A DNA stretch of 64,000 nucleotides from Arcanobacterium ihumii (GCF_900604515.1 NZ_UWOS01000002.1:460209-524208), one strand, 5' to 3'; numbered from the stretch's first letter, positions 45,326-55,508 are shown. The notes: a model not told the origin generated them from the sequence alone. Numbers and translations: made by a program.

Positions 45326-45380
45326 GAAGTCTTTCTATACGAACCGGGAATCTGGTCCTTAACTCGGACCGAATTCCCGG
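45326..45380. repeat. Decayed repeat fragment and hairpin at the distal array end
   Basis: Twenty-seven bases after the last full repeat, GAAGTCT reappears at 45326, in phase with the array, and then diverges. It is followed by an inverted repeat CCGGGAAT ... ATTCCCGG (45344-45380) with an inner GGTCC/GGACC stem. The fragment looks like a decayed thirty-second repeat, marking the old end of the array. TATAGA on the minus strand (45339-45334) could be a -10 element for transcription into the array. Confidence 0.6.
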
Positions 45381-45416
45381 CACACTTAGCTACTCATGGA
45401 ATCCGTCAATCCACAT

Positions 45417-45731
45417 TCACTCAGTCAACAAGTAGCGGATGTATGTTTCCAGTGATCCTCCATCGATCGCATTATCCACTTCTTCCTGAACCGCAGGATT
45501 TTCAATCTGGAACAAGTAACGCCACGTAGATTCTTCGCCACCCTTGTAGGCAACTACCGCTTCGCCGTCTTCAGACCCCTGATGTTCAATAGCAGGCTCC
45601 CAACCACACACATGTACAGCCTCAAATATCTTCTCCAGACGGCGCTCATAACCAGGGGTGAATCTCTCACCTTCCCAGTTCCAAGCATTACTTTCACCGT
45701 CCGATTCACGGGGAAATGTCAATTCTTTCAT
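45417..45731 (-). CDS. Uncharacterised acidic 104-aa protein coupled to PfpI gene
   Basis: I do not recognise this protein. It is small, acidic and has several aromatic residues (NAWNWEGERFTPGYERRLE, then VCGWEP and STWRYLFQ), with no membrane segment or signal peptide. The ATG at 45729-45731 follows GGAGAG located at the end of the upstream PfpI-family gene, two bases after its stop; a GTG at 45737 is also possible. The tight spacing implies joint expression with that gene. It is the first gene beyond the CRISPR array. Confidence 0.65.
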   Translation of the reverse strand: MKELTFPRESDGESNAWNWEGERFTPGYERRLEKIFEAVHVCGWEPAIEHQGSEDGEAVVAYKGGEESTWRYLFQIENPAVQEEVDNAIDGGSLETYIRYLLTE

Positions 45732-45733
45732 CG

Positions 45734-46318
45734 TCACTCTCCTGCTCTCTTTTCAGCGTCAACGTCGCTACCAGCCACGGCTTCTTCGAACACCTCGATA
45801 ATGCCTTTATTAAATGCTTCAATATCGCGTGGGCTACGCGAACTCAGCAAGTTTCCATCTCTATGAAATTCCGAATCAATCCATGTTGCACCGGCGTTAC
45901 GAAGATCAGTGCGGATACGCGTCGTCGACGTCAACGTACGGCCCTCCAACGTCCCGGTTTCAATCAAGATCCAAGCACCATGGCAGATCGGCGCAACTGG
46001 TTTACCTGCGTCCATGAATGCCTTAACAAAACTCTGTGCCTTTTCATTAGTGCGGATCTTATCTGAGTTCAGAGTTCCACCTGGCAAAACCAGAGCAAGG
46101 TAATCGTTCGGATCAGCATCATCCAACGTGATATCCACTGGGAAATCAACGCCACGATCCCAGTCACCCACTAAGCCCGTGATGTTCCCTAGCTCCTCTG
46201 AAACAAGAACGGGCTCGCCACCAGCTTCTTTGACAGCTTTCCAAGGTTCGGTTAGCTCAGCTTCTTCAAAGCCACGCTTCGCCAGAAAAGCAATCTTCTT
46301 TCCATTAAGTCCCGTCAT
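45734..46318 (-). CDS. DJ-1/PfpI family protein (YhbO-like)
   Basis: This 194-aa cytoplasmic protein belongs to the DJ-1/PfpI superfamily, whose bacterial members act in stress protection, possibly as glyoxalases, deglycases or proteases. The nucleophile Cys is in VAPICHGAWILIE (about residue 112), followed by His as in PfpI and YhbO. The early Glu is in KRGFEEAELTEP. I start at the ATG at 46316-46318, which follows GGAGGAATC; the longer frame adds unrelated residues. Confidence 0.9.
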   Translation of the reverse strand: MTGLNGKKIAFLAKRGFEEAELTEPWKAVKEAGGEPVLVSEELGNITGLVGDWDRGVDFPVDITLDDADPNDYLALVLPGGTLNSDKIRTNEKAQSFVKAFMDAGKPVAPICHGAWILIETGTLEGRTLTSTTRIRTDLRNAGATWIDSEFHRDGNLLSSRSPRDIEAFNKGIIEVFEEAVAGSDVDAEKRAGE

Positions 46319-46469
46319 GATTCCTCCATTAATGCGCTTAACACTCCATTGTTTGCACGCCACCTTGTTTGTTCAACCAACAAGCGGTAAACATTTCTAC
46401 GGATCGATATCTATTCACTTTAGTTTTTGAACTGATCGGTGTAAAAATATTATTTTGGTAGCGAACATA

Positions 46470-46510
46470 GAGGTGGAGCAGTTGCATTCTTCTAGCAACT
46501 GCTCCACCTC
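46470..46510. terminator. Hairpin downstream of the lipase gene
   Basis: A perfect 16-bp stem (GAGGTGGAGCAGTTGC and its complement) with a 9-nt loop lies between the lipase stop and the PfpI gene. Confidence 0.65.
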
Positions 46511-46538
46511 TGCCCCTCGCCAATGATCTAAAACTCAA

Positions 46539-47561
46539 TCACTTAATATCGTTGGCGGTCAGATACTTCGGAATCCAAACACAATTAATCGGCTTAGCAG
46601 CAGGAGGATTAAGAGCATTTAAAGAAAGCTGAAGTGCAACTTCGTCGTACGTCATGTTCGGATGCCCATGACTATCAGCTGGGCATACATCTTGAACATT
46701 CATATTGGTTACATTCGGGGCATCCGGCAGGAAAGACCGCGTATGCGGAGTAATGATCGTATCGAGCGTAGTTGAAATAACCGTGTACTTAATATCTGGA
46801 TAAACTATTTGCCCAGAATTGAGATCAGCCATGAACTGCGAACCGATGAGCTGCTGGAGCAGAGCCTGCGAGTTATGCCCATTAAGCACGTTCGTTTCTA
46901 AATTCGGGTAACGCTCAAGCAACTGCCTAAGAAGCTGGTCAGTCCCCATCATAGTGGTACCACTATTAGATGGGACAAGACCGATAAGTTTATCCACTTT
47001 CTTATCTCCACCAAACCACTTGATATATGCCCTTGGGAGTGCACCACCACCTTGGGAATGGCCGATAATATCAATCTTCTGAGAACCTGTAGCTACCAAG
47101 ATTCGATTAATGTAGCCGGCCATAAATGCCGCACTTTGCTTGATATCACCCATGAATGACATTGCGTCTCGCTGCGGGTTCGTTGCTGGGTTGTAGTTAA
47201 AGGTAAAAACACAGTAACCAGCTTGCTTCAAGTGAGGTGAAAAGAATGCCCAAGCGGTGTAAGCATCATTTCCAGTTCCCGGGATAAGAATAATTGGGTT
47301 GGTTCCCGGAGCAGGCTTACAGGTGAAATCGTTTGCACCCAGGGGGTTGAGACCGGGCGTCTTCAATGCAAGTGAAATCGCCCCAACAAAAGTGTGGCGG
47401 TCTGGGCCGACCCCTTGGGATGGTACTCCCCCAGGGCTCGTAATCGCTTCAACACCACCCGGGTTATCGATCGTTGGTTCAGCTGCTTGAGCTACTGTGC
47501 CTATTCCAAGGCTAAGTACCAGTGCAGAAACAGCAGCAGATAGCTTTACGTAAAACTTCAT
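46539..47561 (-). CDS. Secreted triacylglycerol lipase-like alpha/beta hydrolase
   Basis: This 340-aa protein has a Sec signal peptide (MKFYVKLSAAVSALVLSLG..., predicted cleavage after AQA near residue 27) and is probably secreted. The mature part is an alpha/beta hydrolase: oxyanion region IILIPGTGNDAYTAW and the nucleophile elbow IIGHSQGGGALP with the catalytic Ser near residue 167. Candidate His is in CPADSHGHPNMTYDE. Four or more Cys suggest disulfides. It resembles actinobacterial extracellular lipases related to lipase B and the LIP family; the substrate is not known. No cell-wall sorting signal. Confidence 0.85.
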   Translation of the reverse strand: MKFYVKLSAAVSALVLSLGIGTVAQAAEPTIDNPGGVEAITSPGGVPSQGVGPDRHTFVGAISLALKTPGLNPLGANDFTCKPAPGTNPIILIPGTGNDAYTAWAFFSPHLKQAGYCVFTFNYNPATNPQRDAMSFMGDIKQSAAFMAGYINRILVATGSQKIDIIGHSQGGGALPRAYIKWFGGDKKVDKLIGLVPSNSGTTMMGTDQLLRQLLERYPNLETNVLNGHNSQALLQQLIGSQFMADLNSGQIVYPDIKYTVISTTLDTIITPHTRSFLPDAPNVTNMNVQDVCPADSHGHPNMTYDEVALQLSLNALNPPAAKPINCVWIPKYLTANDIK

Positions 47562-47658
47562 TGTTTTCTCCTATCGTCACGAATTGCTGTTGATTCGAGA
47601 CGATAAACAGTTTATCGAACATTCAATCATTCTGCTCACAAAACTGAGATAAATCAGA

Positions 47659-47710
47659 ATTGAGGTGGGTTGGACAACACTACTTAAAGCATTTCCAATC
47701 CCACCTCAAT
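47659..47710. terminator. Hairpin downstream of the GH3 gene
   Basis: ATTGAGGTGGG pairs with CCCACCTCAAT, extended by TTGGA/TCCAA, in the 170-base gap between the GH3 stop and the lipase start. Confidence 0.6.
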
Positions 47711-47731
47711 ACTAGGTAGATACCCTCCGGG

Positions 47732-49861
47732 TTACTTCACGGTATATTCAGCTGTCCCCTTAATGTCATTGACGGAATCAGCTACAAACACCTTGTATGC
47801 GCCAGGAAGAACGATATATGAATGAGTATTCACATCCCAGACGTTGAGTTCTTCAGGCCCCACTGTCACGGTTACCGTTTTTGTTTCACCGGGCTGCAAC
47901 GTTACCTTGTCAAATCCAACAAGTTCCTTTGGAGGAGTTTGAAGACCCGGAGACTTTGGCTTCCCCACGTAGAACTGTGGAGTAACCGCTCCAGCACGTG
48001 AACCAGTATTTGTTACATCGACCGAGACCTTGAAAGAGTCTGAACGAGATCCTGAATCCTGCGAAATAGCAACATTACTGTAGTGGAACGTGGTATATGA
48101 AAGACCTGATCCAAAGGTGAAAGCAGGCTCAACGTTCTTTTCGTTGAACCATCGATATCCCATAAACACGCCTTCGGTGTACTTCATGTTAAATCCACCA
48201 TTGGCTCCAGGGTATTGATCGGAGGTTTCTAGAGCCTTTTGACCAGCGGCCGGGAAAGTCAACGGCAAACGCCCAGAAGGATTCACTTCACCAAATAGTA
48301 ATCCAGCTGTTGCTTCGCCACCGGCTTGCCCCGGATACCAAACATTCAAAACAGCACGTACGTCTTTAAGCCATGGCATCAATACAGGACCACCGACTTG
48401 CGTAACCACAACGGTGTTCTTGTTGTTTGATGCAGCAATATTCACTGCATTATTTTCAACAAGGTTGAAATCAAGGCTAAGACGATCAAGAAGTTCAGAA
48501 GATTGCTGAGTTGCAACCACAATCACTACATCTGCTTTTGGTGCCTTGATAGCAATTCCCGCTGGATTCCATTCTGAAACCCACGAAACTTCACTGTCAG
48601 GCAACCGCTTCTTTATCGCATCCAGAGTTGAAACTGATTCGATCGCCTTAGTATTTGACGATCCGCCTCCACTCATTTGGGACTTTGCAGCATTACCCAC
48701 TACTAAGACGTGTTTGAGGTCTTTACCTAGTGGAAGCGCGCCATCATTCTTCATCAGAACAGCACCTTCTTGGGCGACCTTAAGAGCAACGGCATTACCG
48801 CGAGCGGCAGGAATTTCCTTCATATCACGTACACGATCCCCTCGCGTTGAGTCCCAGTCATGATCAAACAAACCAAATCGGAACATTTGGACGAGGGTTT
48901 CTTTAACACGTAAGCGCACAACGTCCCACGTCATCTCACCGTTCGCAATAGCAGATCGAATCCGTTCTGGGCTAGTCCAAAACGACCAAGGCAGCTCAAT
49001 ATTTAGACCATCTCGAATATCTGTTGGAGACCACGCCGCAGGATAATCGGTAAGAACAAGACCCTTAAAACCGTGAGTTTGACGCAAATCCTTAATCAAT
49101 GTGGAATCGGAGCCACACGCAGTATCTCCATTAACTTTATTATATGAGCACATTACCGTTGCAGGTTCTGCACCATGAATCGCGATACGGAATGGCTTTT
49201 CATAAATTTCATGAAGCGTACGTTCATCGATATCCATGCTTGCTAGCGTACGATTCAAATCTTGGTTGTTAGCAACATAGTGCTTGAGCGTGGACATAAT
49301 TCCAACACCTTGCATTCCTTGGACATTTGCACTCGCTAACCGCCCAGAAAGTAACGGATCTTCACCAAAGTATTCAAACGTTCGCCCGCCCAATGGATTA
49401 CGCGCAAGATTGAAGCCCGGTCCGAAAAGTAGATCTTGACCTCGATCCTTTGCATCTTGACCAATCGCCTGGCCGTAATCGTGAGCAGCCACAGTATCCC
49501 AAGTGGATGCTTGTACAATCGGCGCTGGCATTTGCGTTGCTGGCTCACCATTACGTAAACCCGAAGGGCCATCAGACATCACAAATGCTGGTACCTTTAA
49601 CTCTGGGATCGGAGGGATATAGCCTATAAAATGGGGTCCGCCTCCCGGAGCTTGACCGCCGGTCAACATACCTTGTCCATGCAACATATGGATAAGCTGA
49701 TCCTCGTTCATGGCATTAACAAGAAGATCCGCTCGCTCTTGTGCCGTTTTGTTCGAATCTAGCCACGGCATATCGGAGTCTGCTACTGCCACATTTGGAA
49801 TAGTGACAAGGGCGAGTACAGCAATTGCTCCAGTTACTTTTGAGAAAAATTTTTTCTTCAA
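47732..49861 (-). CDS. Secreted glycoside hydrolase family 3 (beta-glucosidase-like)
   Basis: This 709-aa protein starts with a signal peptide (MKKKFFSKVTGAIAVLALVT, cleavage likely near AVADS). The GH3 N-terminal barrel has the nucleophile region FKGLVLTDYPAAW. The GH3 C-terminal domain contains MSGGGSSNT and YPGQAGGEATAGLLFGEVNPSG. The final 110 residues are the fibronectin type III-like domain (LVGFDKVTLQPGETKTVTV). It should release sugar from beta-glycosides outside the cell. There is no LPxTG anchor. The promoter region 49862-50051 is AT-rich and shows no gene; I see no clear operator. Confidence 0.9.
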   Translation of the reverse strand: MKKKFFSKVTGAIAVLALVTIPNVAVADSDMPWLDSNKTAQERADLLVNAMNEDQLIHMLHGQGMLTGGQAPGGGPHFIGYIPPIPELKVPAFVMSDGPSGLRNGEPATQMPAPIVQASTWDTVAAHDYGQAIGQDAKDRGQDLLFGPGFNLARNPLGGRTFEYFGEDPLLSGRLASANVQGMQGVGIMSTLKHYVANNQDLNRTLASMDIDERTLHEIYEKPFRIAIHGAEPATVMCSYNKVNGDTACGSDSTLIKDLRQTHGFKGLVLTDYPAAWSPTDIRDGLNIELPWSFWTSPERIRSAIANGEMTWDVVRLRVKETLVQMFRFGLFDHDWDSTRGDRVRDMKEIPAARGNAVALKVAQEGAVLMKNDGALPLGKDLKHVLVVGNAAKSQMSGGGSSNTKAIESVSTLDAIKKRLPDSEVSWVSEWNPAGIAIKAPKADVVIVVATQQSSELLDRLSLDFNLVENNAVNIAASNNKNTVVVTQVGGPVLMPWLKDVRAVLNVWYPGQAGGEATAGLLFGEVNPSGRLPLTFPAAGQKALETSDQYPGANGGFNMKYTEGVFMGYRWFNEKNVEPAFTFGSGLSYTTFHYSNVAISQDSGSRSDSFKVSVDVTNTGSRAGAVTPQFYVGKPKSPGLQTPPKELVGFDKVTLQPGETKTVTVTVGPEELNVWDVNTHSYIVLPGAYKVFVADSVNDIKGTAEYTVK

Positions 49862-50051
49862 AGTAAAGCTCCTAACTTAAATCAGACACCTTCATCGATA
49901 TCTAGCACTACAAGATCTATATATATCTTAAATGTGACTTAAGTTAAAGAGTTTCCATCAAAATGTCACCTAACAAAAAAGAGTATTTTGACGATTTAAC
50001 ATAGTTGGGCTTTGGTAAAGAAAAATTAATAAATTTTGGTAACGTTATGAA

Positions 50052-50180
50052 TTACTGCAGAACAATTGCTATTGCAGCCGCAGCCCCGGAAGCCAGCATT
50101 GCAAAAATAACAATTAAAGCAATAACTTTTTGCCCCCGCCCAGGCTTTTTTGGTTTCCAATCATCGTGCGATGGTGCCAT
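50052..50180 (-). CDS. Small single-pass membrane protein, 42 aa
   Basis: This unlisted short gene reads MAPSHDDWKPKKPGRGQK followed by a hydrophobic segment (VIALIVIFAMLASGAAAAIA, residues 19-38) and a short end. The ATG at 50178-50180 follows AAGGAGCGAAATT, a strong ribosome site. A positively charged N-terminus before one membrane helix implies an N-in topology. It sits between the ilvC terminator and the GH3 gene. The family is unknown to me; the ribosome site and codon structure support it as real. Confidence 0.6.
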   Translation of the reverse strand: MAPSHDDWKPKKPGRGQKVIALIVIFAMLASGAAAAIAIVLQ

Positions 50181-50196
50181 AATTTCGCTCCTTGCT

Positions 50197-50260
50197 TGAA
50201 ACTATTGTGGGAGGAAATTCCACACCACATAGTAAAGGAATTCCTCCCACAATAGTTTCA
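50197..50260 (-). terminator. Hairpin after ilvC
   Basis: A 20-bp perfect stem (TGAAACTATTGTGGGAGGAA and its complement) with a 24-nt loop lies 50 bases downstream of the ilvC stop. The stem's outer arm abuts the small gene's ribosome site. Confidence 0.7.
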
Positions 50261-50310
50261 CTTTTCAGTGGCTATCATTCAAATTCCAGACAGCTCACAG
50301 TAAGCACAGT

Positions 50311-51342
<1,032 letters not shown>

Positions 51343-51370
51343 TTACTCCCTAAATTGAGTTTATGTTTTC

Positions 51371-51904
51371 TTAATTGTCGTTTTGTGGACTTTGTAGTTC
51401 TTGAAGTACTTGCTCACTGATTGAACGTGCCCCACGACCGATTGCTACGGTTCCAGTCTGGACGATCTCCTTAACGCCGTATGGTGCGAGCGCCGTCAGT
51501 AAAGCGTTCATCTTCGCTTCCGATCCCGTTGACTCGATCGTAATAGCATCAGGCACGACGTCCACCACGCGTCCGCGGAACATCTCGACTATCTGCAAGA
51601 CGTTTGTGCGGTTAGCATCGTTGGCACCAACTTTGACTAGGATGAGCCGGCGTTCCACAGCTGTCTCATCGTGAAGCTCCTCGATGTGAATGACGTTCAC
51701 TAGCTTGTTGAGCTGTTTCTGAATCTGCTCAAGTGGGTGTTCATCAGCAACTACTACCAAGGTAATTCGCGATAGCGACGGATTCTCGGTCGGACCAACC
51801 GCCAAAGAATGAATGTTGAAAGCACGGCGTGCAAAAAGCCCCGATACCCGAGCCAACACACCTGGTTTATTCTCAACTAATACTGAAAGCGTATGGTTAC
51901 TCAT
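51371..51904 (-). CDS. ilvN: Acetolactate synthase small (regulatory) subunit
   Basis: This 177-aa subunit binds branched-chain amino acids through an N-terminal ACT domain (LSVLVENKPGVLARVSGLF) and activates IlvB. The C-terminal half is the ALS_ss_C domain. It starts eight bases after the ilvB stop and is followed by ilvC. Confidence 0.96.
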   Translation of the reverse strand: MSNHTLSVLVENKPGVLARVSGLFARRAFNIHSLAVGPTENPSLSRITLVVVADEHPLEQIQKQLNKLVNVIHIEELHDETAVERRLILVKVGANDANRTNVLQIVEMFRGRVVDVVPDAITIESTGSEAKMNALLTALAPYGVKEIVQTGTVAIGRGARSISEQVLQELQSPQNDN

Positions 51905-51912
51905 TTTTCCTC

Positions 51913-53745
51913 TTAATCATCAAGTCCGCTGAAGTCTGGGCGCACATCACGTGCGTATTGGATTTCATCATTAGAAAGTCCGGCCGGAACCATCGGCCAG
52001 ATCATCGCGTCAGGTGAAACGACGAACTCAACCACAACGGGTCGATCGTTAATAGCCATTGCCTCTTCGATTGCCGCGTCAACATCTTCGGGGCATTCCA
52101 CTCGGATTGCCGCACAATCGTAGGCATCTGCAAGCTTCATAAAATCTGGAATCCTCCGGCTACCATGCCCAGTATTCAACTCAGTGTGCGAATAGCGCTT
52201 CTCGTAGAAGAGGTTTTGCCACTGCCTGACCATTCCAAGTGAGGAGTTGTTGATCAATGCTACCTTGATTGGGATGTCATTGATACGGCAGGTGGCGAGC
52301 TCTTGATTCGTCATCTGGAACGAACCATCACCATCAATGCACCAAACAGTTTTATGTGGGTTTCCCACCTTTGCGCCCATCGCCGCCGGGATTCCGAATC
52401 CCATCGTTCCAGCCCCACACGAGGTTACCAACTGACCGGGGAAATTAAATTTGACGTATTGCTGAGCCCACATCTGATGCTGACCAACGCCCGTTGAAAA
52501 AATCGAATCCGGAGCAAGCATCCCCAGTCGCTCAATTACATATTGCGGGCTCATAAGATTATCCGACGTATCTTGATAACCAACCGGAAAAGTTTCCTTC
52601 ACCGAGTTCAAGAATTTCCACCACGGCTTAATATCTGCACGTCCATACTGTTCGAAAGCGGGTTCAAGCACTGCTAAAAGATCTGTAAGCGTCTCTTTGA
52701 GGTCGCCCAGCAAAGCAATATCCGCAAATCGATTCTTTGAGATTTCAGCAGGGTCGACATCCGCGTGAATTACCTTAGCAAGAGGAGCAAATGACTCCAG
52801 ATGCCCTGTTACACGATCGTCAAAACGGGCACCGAGCGTAATCAACAAATCGGAGCGCTGCATGGCGACGACGGCGGGAACAGTTCCGTGCATACCTGGC
52901 ATACCGAGGCAACGCTCGTCCGAATCTGGGAACGCACCACGAGCGTTCAGCGTGGTCACGACTGGGAAACCAGTTTTCTCTACCAGCTCTAGGAGTAGCT
53001 CGGTTGCTTGAGAACGAACCATACCACCGCCGACATAGAAAACGGGCCGACGCGCAGCAGACATTGCTTCAGCGGCATCGTCGATCACACTCACCGAGGG
53101 TTTTAGTGATGGGTGATACCCGGGCAATTGTATGTTAGGTGGCCAAACAAAATCACATTCTTGCACTTGGGCAGACTTAGTAACGTCAACAATAACCGGA
53201 CCAGGGCGACCCGTCTGCGCTAAATAAAAAGCTTCAGCGATGCGCTGCGGGATCTCGTTCGCATCCGTAATCAGGTAGGAATGCTTCGTCAATGGTAGCG
53301 ACGCACCCACGATATCTGCCTCTTGGAATGCATCAGTTCCGATTGCACTTGCGCCAACTTGACCAGTGATGACAACGATCGGTACCGAATCTAGGTTTGC
53401 ATCAAGGAGCGCCGTCACCACATTTGTTGCACCAGGACCAGAGGTTGCGAAGCAGACACCAACTTTGCCGGTGGATACCGCGTATCCTTCGGCGGCGTGG
53501 CCTGCACCTTGTTCGTGGCGTACTAGGACGTGGCGAAGTTTTTCCGAATCAAAGAGCGGATCATAGGTTGGGAGAATTGCTCCGCCTGGTAGACCAAAAA
53601 TATCTGTAACGCCTAGTTCTTCTAGCGAACGGACAATAGAGCGAGCTCCCGTAGACGGTTCACGAATCGTGGCTCGCACCATCGCTTCGCGCATTGATTC
53701 AGGATAATCCATCAGCATCTGTGACTGATTGGGTGGCTGAGTCAT
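51913..53745 (-). CDS. ilvB: Acetolactate synthase large (catalytic) subunit
   Basis: This thiamine-diphosphate enzyme condenses pyruvate with pyruvate or 2-ketobutyrate, the first common step of valine and isoleucine synthesis. The 610-aa protein has the catalytic Glu in [15 protein letters not shown] and the TDP/Mg motif [17 protein letters not shown], with [10 protein letters not shown] in the FAD-binding middle domain. It heads ilvB-ilvN-ilvC behind a leader with attenuator-like hairpins. Confidence 0.97.
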   Translation of the reverse strand: MTQPPNQSQMLMDYPESMREAMVRATIREPSTGARSIVRSLEELGVTDIFGLPGGAILPTYDPLFDSEKLRHVLVRHEQGAGHAAEGYAVSTGKVGVCFATSGPGATNVVTALLDANLDSVPIVVITGQVGASAIGTDAFQEADIVGASLPLTKHSYLITDANEIPQRIAEAFYLAQTGRPGPVIVDVTKSAQVQECDFVWPPNIQLPGYHPSLKPSVSVIDDAAEAMSAARRPVFYVGGGMVRSQATELLLELVEKTGFPVVTTLNARGAFPDSDERCLGMPGMHGTVPAVVAMQRSDLLITLGARFDDRVTGHLESFAPLAKVIHADVDPAEISKNRFADIALLGDLKETLTDLLAVLEPAFEQYGRADIKPWWKFLNSVKETFPVGYQDTSDNLMSPQYVIERLGMLAPDSIFSTGVGQHQMWAQQYVKFNFPGQLVTSCGAGTMGFGIPAAMGAKVGNPHKTVWCIDGDGSFQMTNQELATCRINDIPIKVALINNSSLGMVRQWQNLFYEKRYSHTELNTGHGSRRIPDFMKLADAYDCAAIRVECPEDVDAAIEEAMAINDRPVVVEFVVSPDAMIWPMVPAGLSNDEIQYARDVRPDFSGLDD

Positions 53746-53803
53746 CTCGCATCACTGACCTTCGTTAAAGGGTATTCATTCCGTATGATTGTTGCTTGGG
53801 TAA

Positions 53804-53870
53804 GAAAAACCCCTCGAAGACTCTCGAGGGGAAGCGCGCCAGTCAATATCAGCTCACCAACCGGCGCGCT
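53804..53870 (-). promoter_or_regulatory. ilvB leader: ilvB leader with terminator hairpin (attenuator candidate)
   Basis: On the minus strand an upstream hairpin AGCGCGCC...GGCGCGCT (53833-53870) is followed by CCCCTCGA-GAGTCT-TCGAGGGG and TTTTT (53804-53831), an intrinsic terminator that lies about 60 bases before ilvB. A terminator inside an ilvB leader implies attenuation. Two short frames could be the leader peptide: one starting ATGCATAAACAACAG (14 codons, MHKQQSLISQRAGW, stop inside hairpin 1), another starting ATGAACGCATGC that runs on. Neither is clearly rich in Leu, Val or Ile codons. The rest of the 375-base gap 53746-54120 shows no gene. Confidence 0.65.
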
Positions 53871-54120
53871 GACTAATGAGTGACTGTTGTTTATGCATGC
53901 GTTCATCTTAAGCTCGCTTGTTTTAAGCCATCAAATTAATTCAGGTTTATCTCACAATGTGGTTGACAATCTCAGCATCAACCCATGAGTGAGGATCGTT
54001 AAAGCCTCCGTGATACAGTTTCACCCCGACAATTGGTGTTTCTAAAAACACAGTGACCATCAGCCCGATTTGGGTCGTTTAGCCTCAGAAATCAGCGTAA
54101 AGAGAAATTAGAGTTCAAAC

Positions 54121-55467
54121 GTGAATATTGACGATCAAAACGATTACACCGAATCAATCGCCGCGCATAACCGCCTAGCTCATCAGACTCACGTTGTCTT
54201 GCGTTTGGGGCAGTATATGCTCACCGCCGGCGCATCCGCCTACCGTGTTCAAGACGGTATGCAGAAGCTCGCACGCGCCGTGGGAATTGAAAAACTCCAT
54301 GTTCAGGTAAACTACACCTCGATTACCGCGACTGCTTGGGCAAACGGAACTTTCCGCAGCGAGGTTGTTGAACAGCGTAACCACGGCGTAAATGCGGACA
54401 AGATTGACCGTTTTAACGCTTATATCCAGGCACTGCCCACTTCGGGACTCATGGTTGAAGAAGCTGAAAAGGACATCGAAAAGATCCACGGTCGTAAGCC
54501 GCTGTACTCAAACCTGATTTCAGCTCTTGCCTCAGGCTTCGCCTGTGCTGGATTCACTTTCCTTAACCTCGGCGGACTCGTTGAATGCTTCAGCGTCTTT
54601 ATCGCAGCTCTCATCGGTCAATACTGCCGGAAAAAGTTACTCGCCAAGCACTACAACCACTTTTTCGTCTGGATGGTCTGTGGTTTTGTTGCTTCAGGTG
54701 TTTACACCTTAATCGTTGTCATTCTCCATGCTTTTAACCTCGTAGATTCTTCACACCAAGCCGGAATGGTCTGTGCCGTTCTGTTCTTGGTTCCAGGCTT
54801 CCCACTCGTAACCTCCATCCTTGACCTCATTCGGCAAGACTTCAGCGCAGGTATCTCACGTGGTGCCTACGTCGTCATGCTTTTGATCTCTACCTCAACG
54901 GCAGTCTGGGCGTTTTCCGAAATCGCCGACTGGGGAATCCTCGATGTTCACCCAGGCTATTCGCTAACCTTCGCCGGTCTCATGATTGGTCGAACGATTG
55001 CCACCTTCATCGCGGCATACGGATTCGCAATGCTCTTTAACGCAGCTCCAACTGCCTGCCTCTTAGCAGCGTTCAACGGTGCATTCATTAACGTAGCCCG
55101 CCTTACCGTTAAAGACATGGGATTGAACCCAATCGCTGCGGTTGGCTTAGCTGCGCTCGTAGCGGGATTGATTGCTCACGTACTATCACGTAAGTCCCAC
55201 TACTCGCGCGTAACGCTCTCTGTTCCGGCTGTGGTTGTCATGATCCCAGGTGTACCGCTCTACCGTGCAATGTCAGTTATGACCAATGGTCAAGACATCT
55301 CAAATGCACTCGACTCAATGCTCACGCTTTTGTTCATTATCACGAGTATTGGATTCGGACTTGCTACTGCTCGAATCCTTACCGATCACAACTGGCGAGT
55401 TGAAAAGATCCCAACCGTTCCATCTCTCAGTTACATTGATCCGACTCGACACCAACCGCTGAATTAA
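54121..55467 (+). CDS. thrE: Threonine/serine exporter family protein
   Basis: This 448-aa integral membrane protein belongs to the ThrE family, which exports threonine and serine. The N-terminal cytoplasmic portion (about 1-125) carries the ThrE domain motif LMTAGASAYRVQDGM-like YMLTAGASAYRVQDGMQKL. About ten hydrophobic segments follow, covering both halves (DUF1212- and DUF3815-like) in one chain as in Corynebacterium. The start is a GTG. It is divergent from ilvB. Confidence 0.9.
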   Translation: MNIDDQNDYTESIAAHNRLAHQTHVVLRLGQYMLTAGASAYRVQDGMQKLARAVGIEKLHVQVNYTSITATAWANGTFRSEVVEQRNHGVNADKIDRFNAYIQALPTSGLMVEEAEKDIEKIHGRKPLYSNLISALASGFACAGFTFLNLGGLVECFSVFIAALIGQYCRKKLLAKHYNHFFVWMVCGFVASGVYTLIVVILHAFNLVDSSHQAGMVCAVLFLVPGFPLVTSILDLIRQDFSAGISRGAYVVMLLISTSTAVWAFSEIADWGILDVHPGYSLTFAGLMIGRTIATFIAAYGFAMLFNAAPTACLLAAFNGAFINVARLTVKDMGLNPIAAVGLAALVAGLIAHVLSRKSHYSRVTLSVPAVVVMIPGVPLYRAMSVMTNGQDISNALDSMLTLLFIITSIGFGLATARILTDHNWRVEKIPTVPSLSYIDPTRHQPLN

Positions 55468-55478
55468 ATAAGCGCATT

Positions 55479-55508
55479 TGAGGGGTGATGAATTCTCATC
55501 ACCCCTCA
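55479..55508. terminator. Hairpin between convergent thrE and AspT-like gene
   Basis: A TGAGGGGTGATGA / TCATCACCCCTCA perfect stem with loop ATTC lies just beyond the thrE stop. Confidence 0.75.

Noticed and set aside
45317..45529. 70-aa ORF right after the array
   Set aside because: Overlaps the decayed repeat, the hairpin and the antisense of the 104-aa gene; no ribosome site.
50005..50199. 64-aa plus-strand ORF
   Set aside because: Antisense to the 42-aa membrane gene, which has a far better ribosome site and composition.
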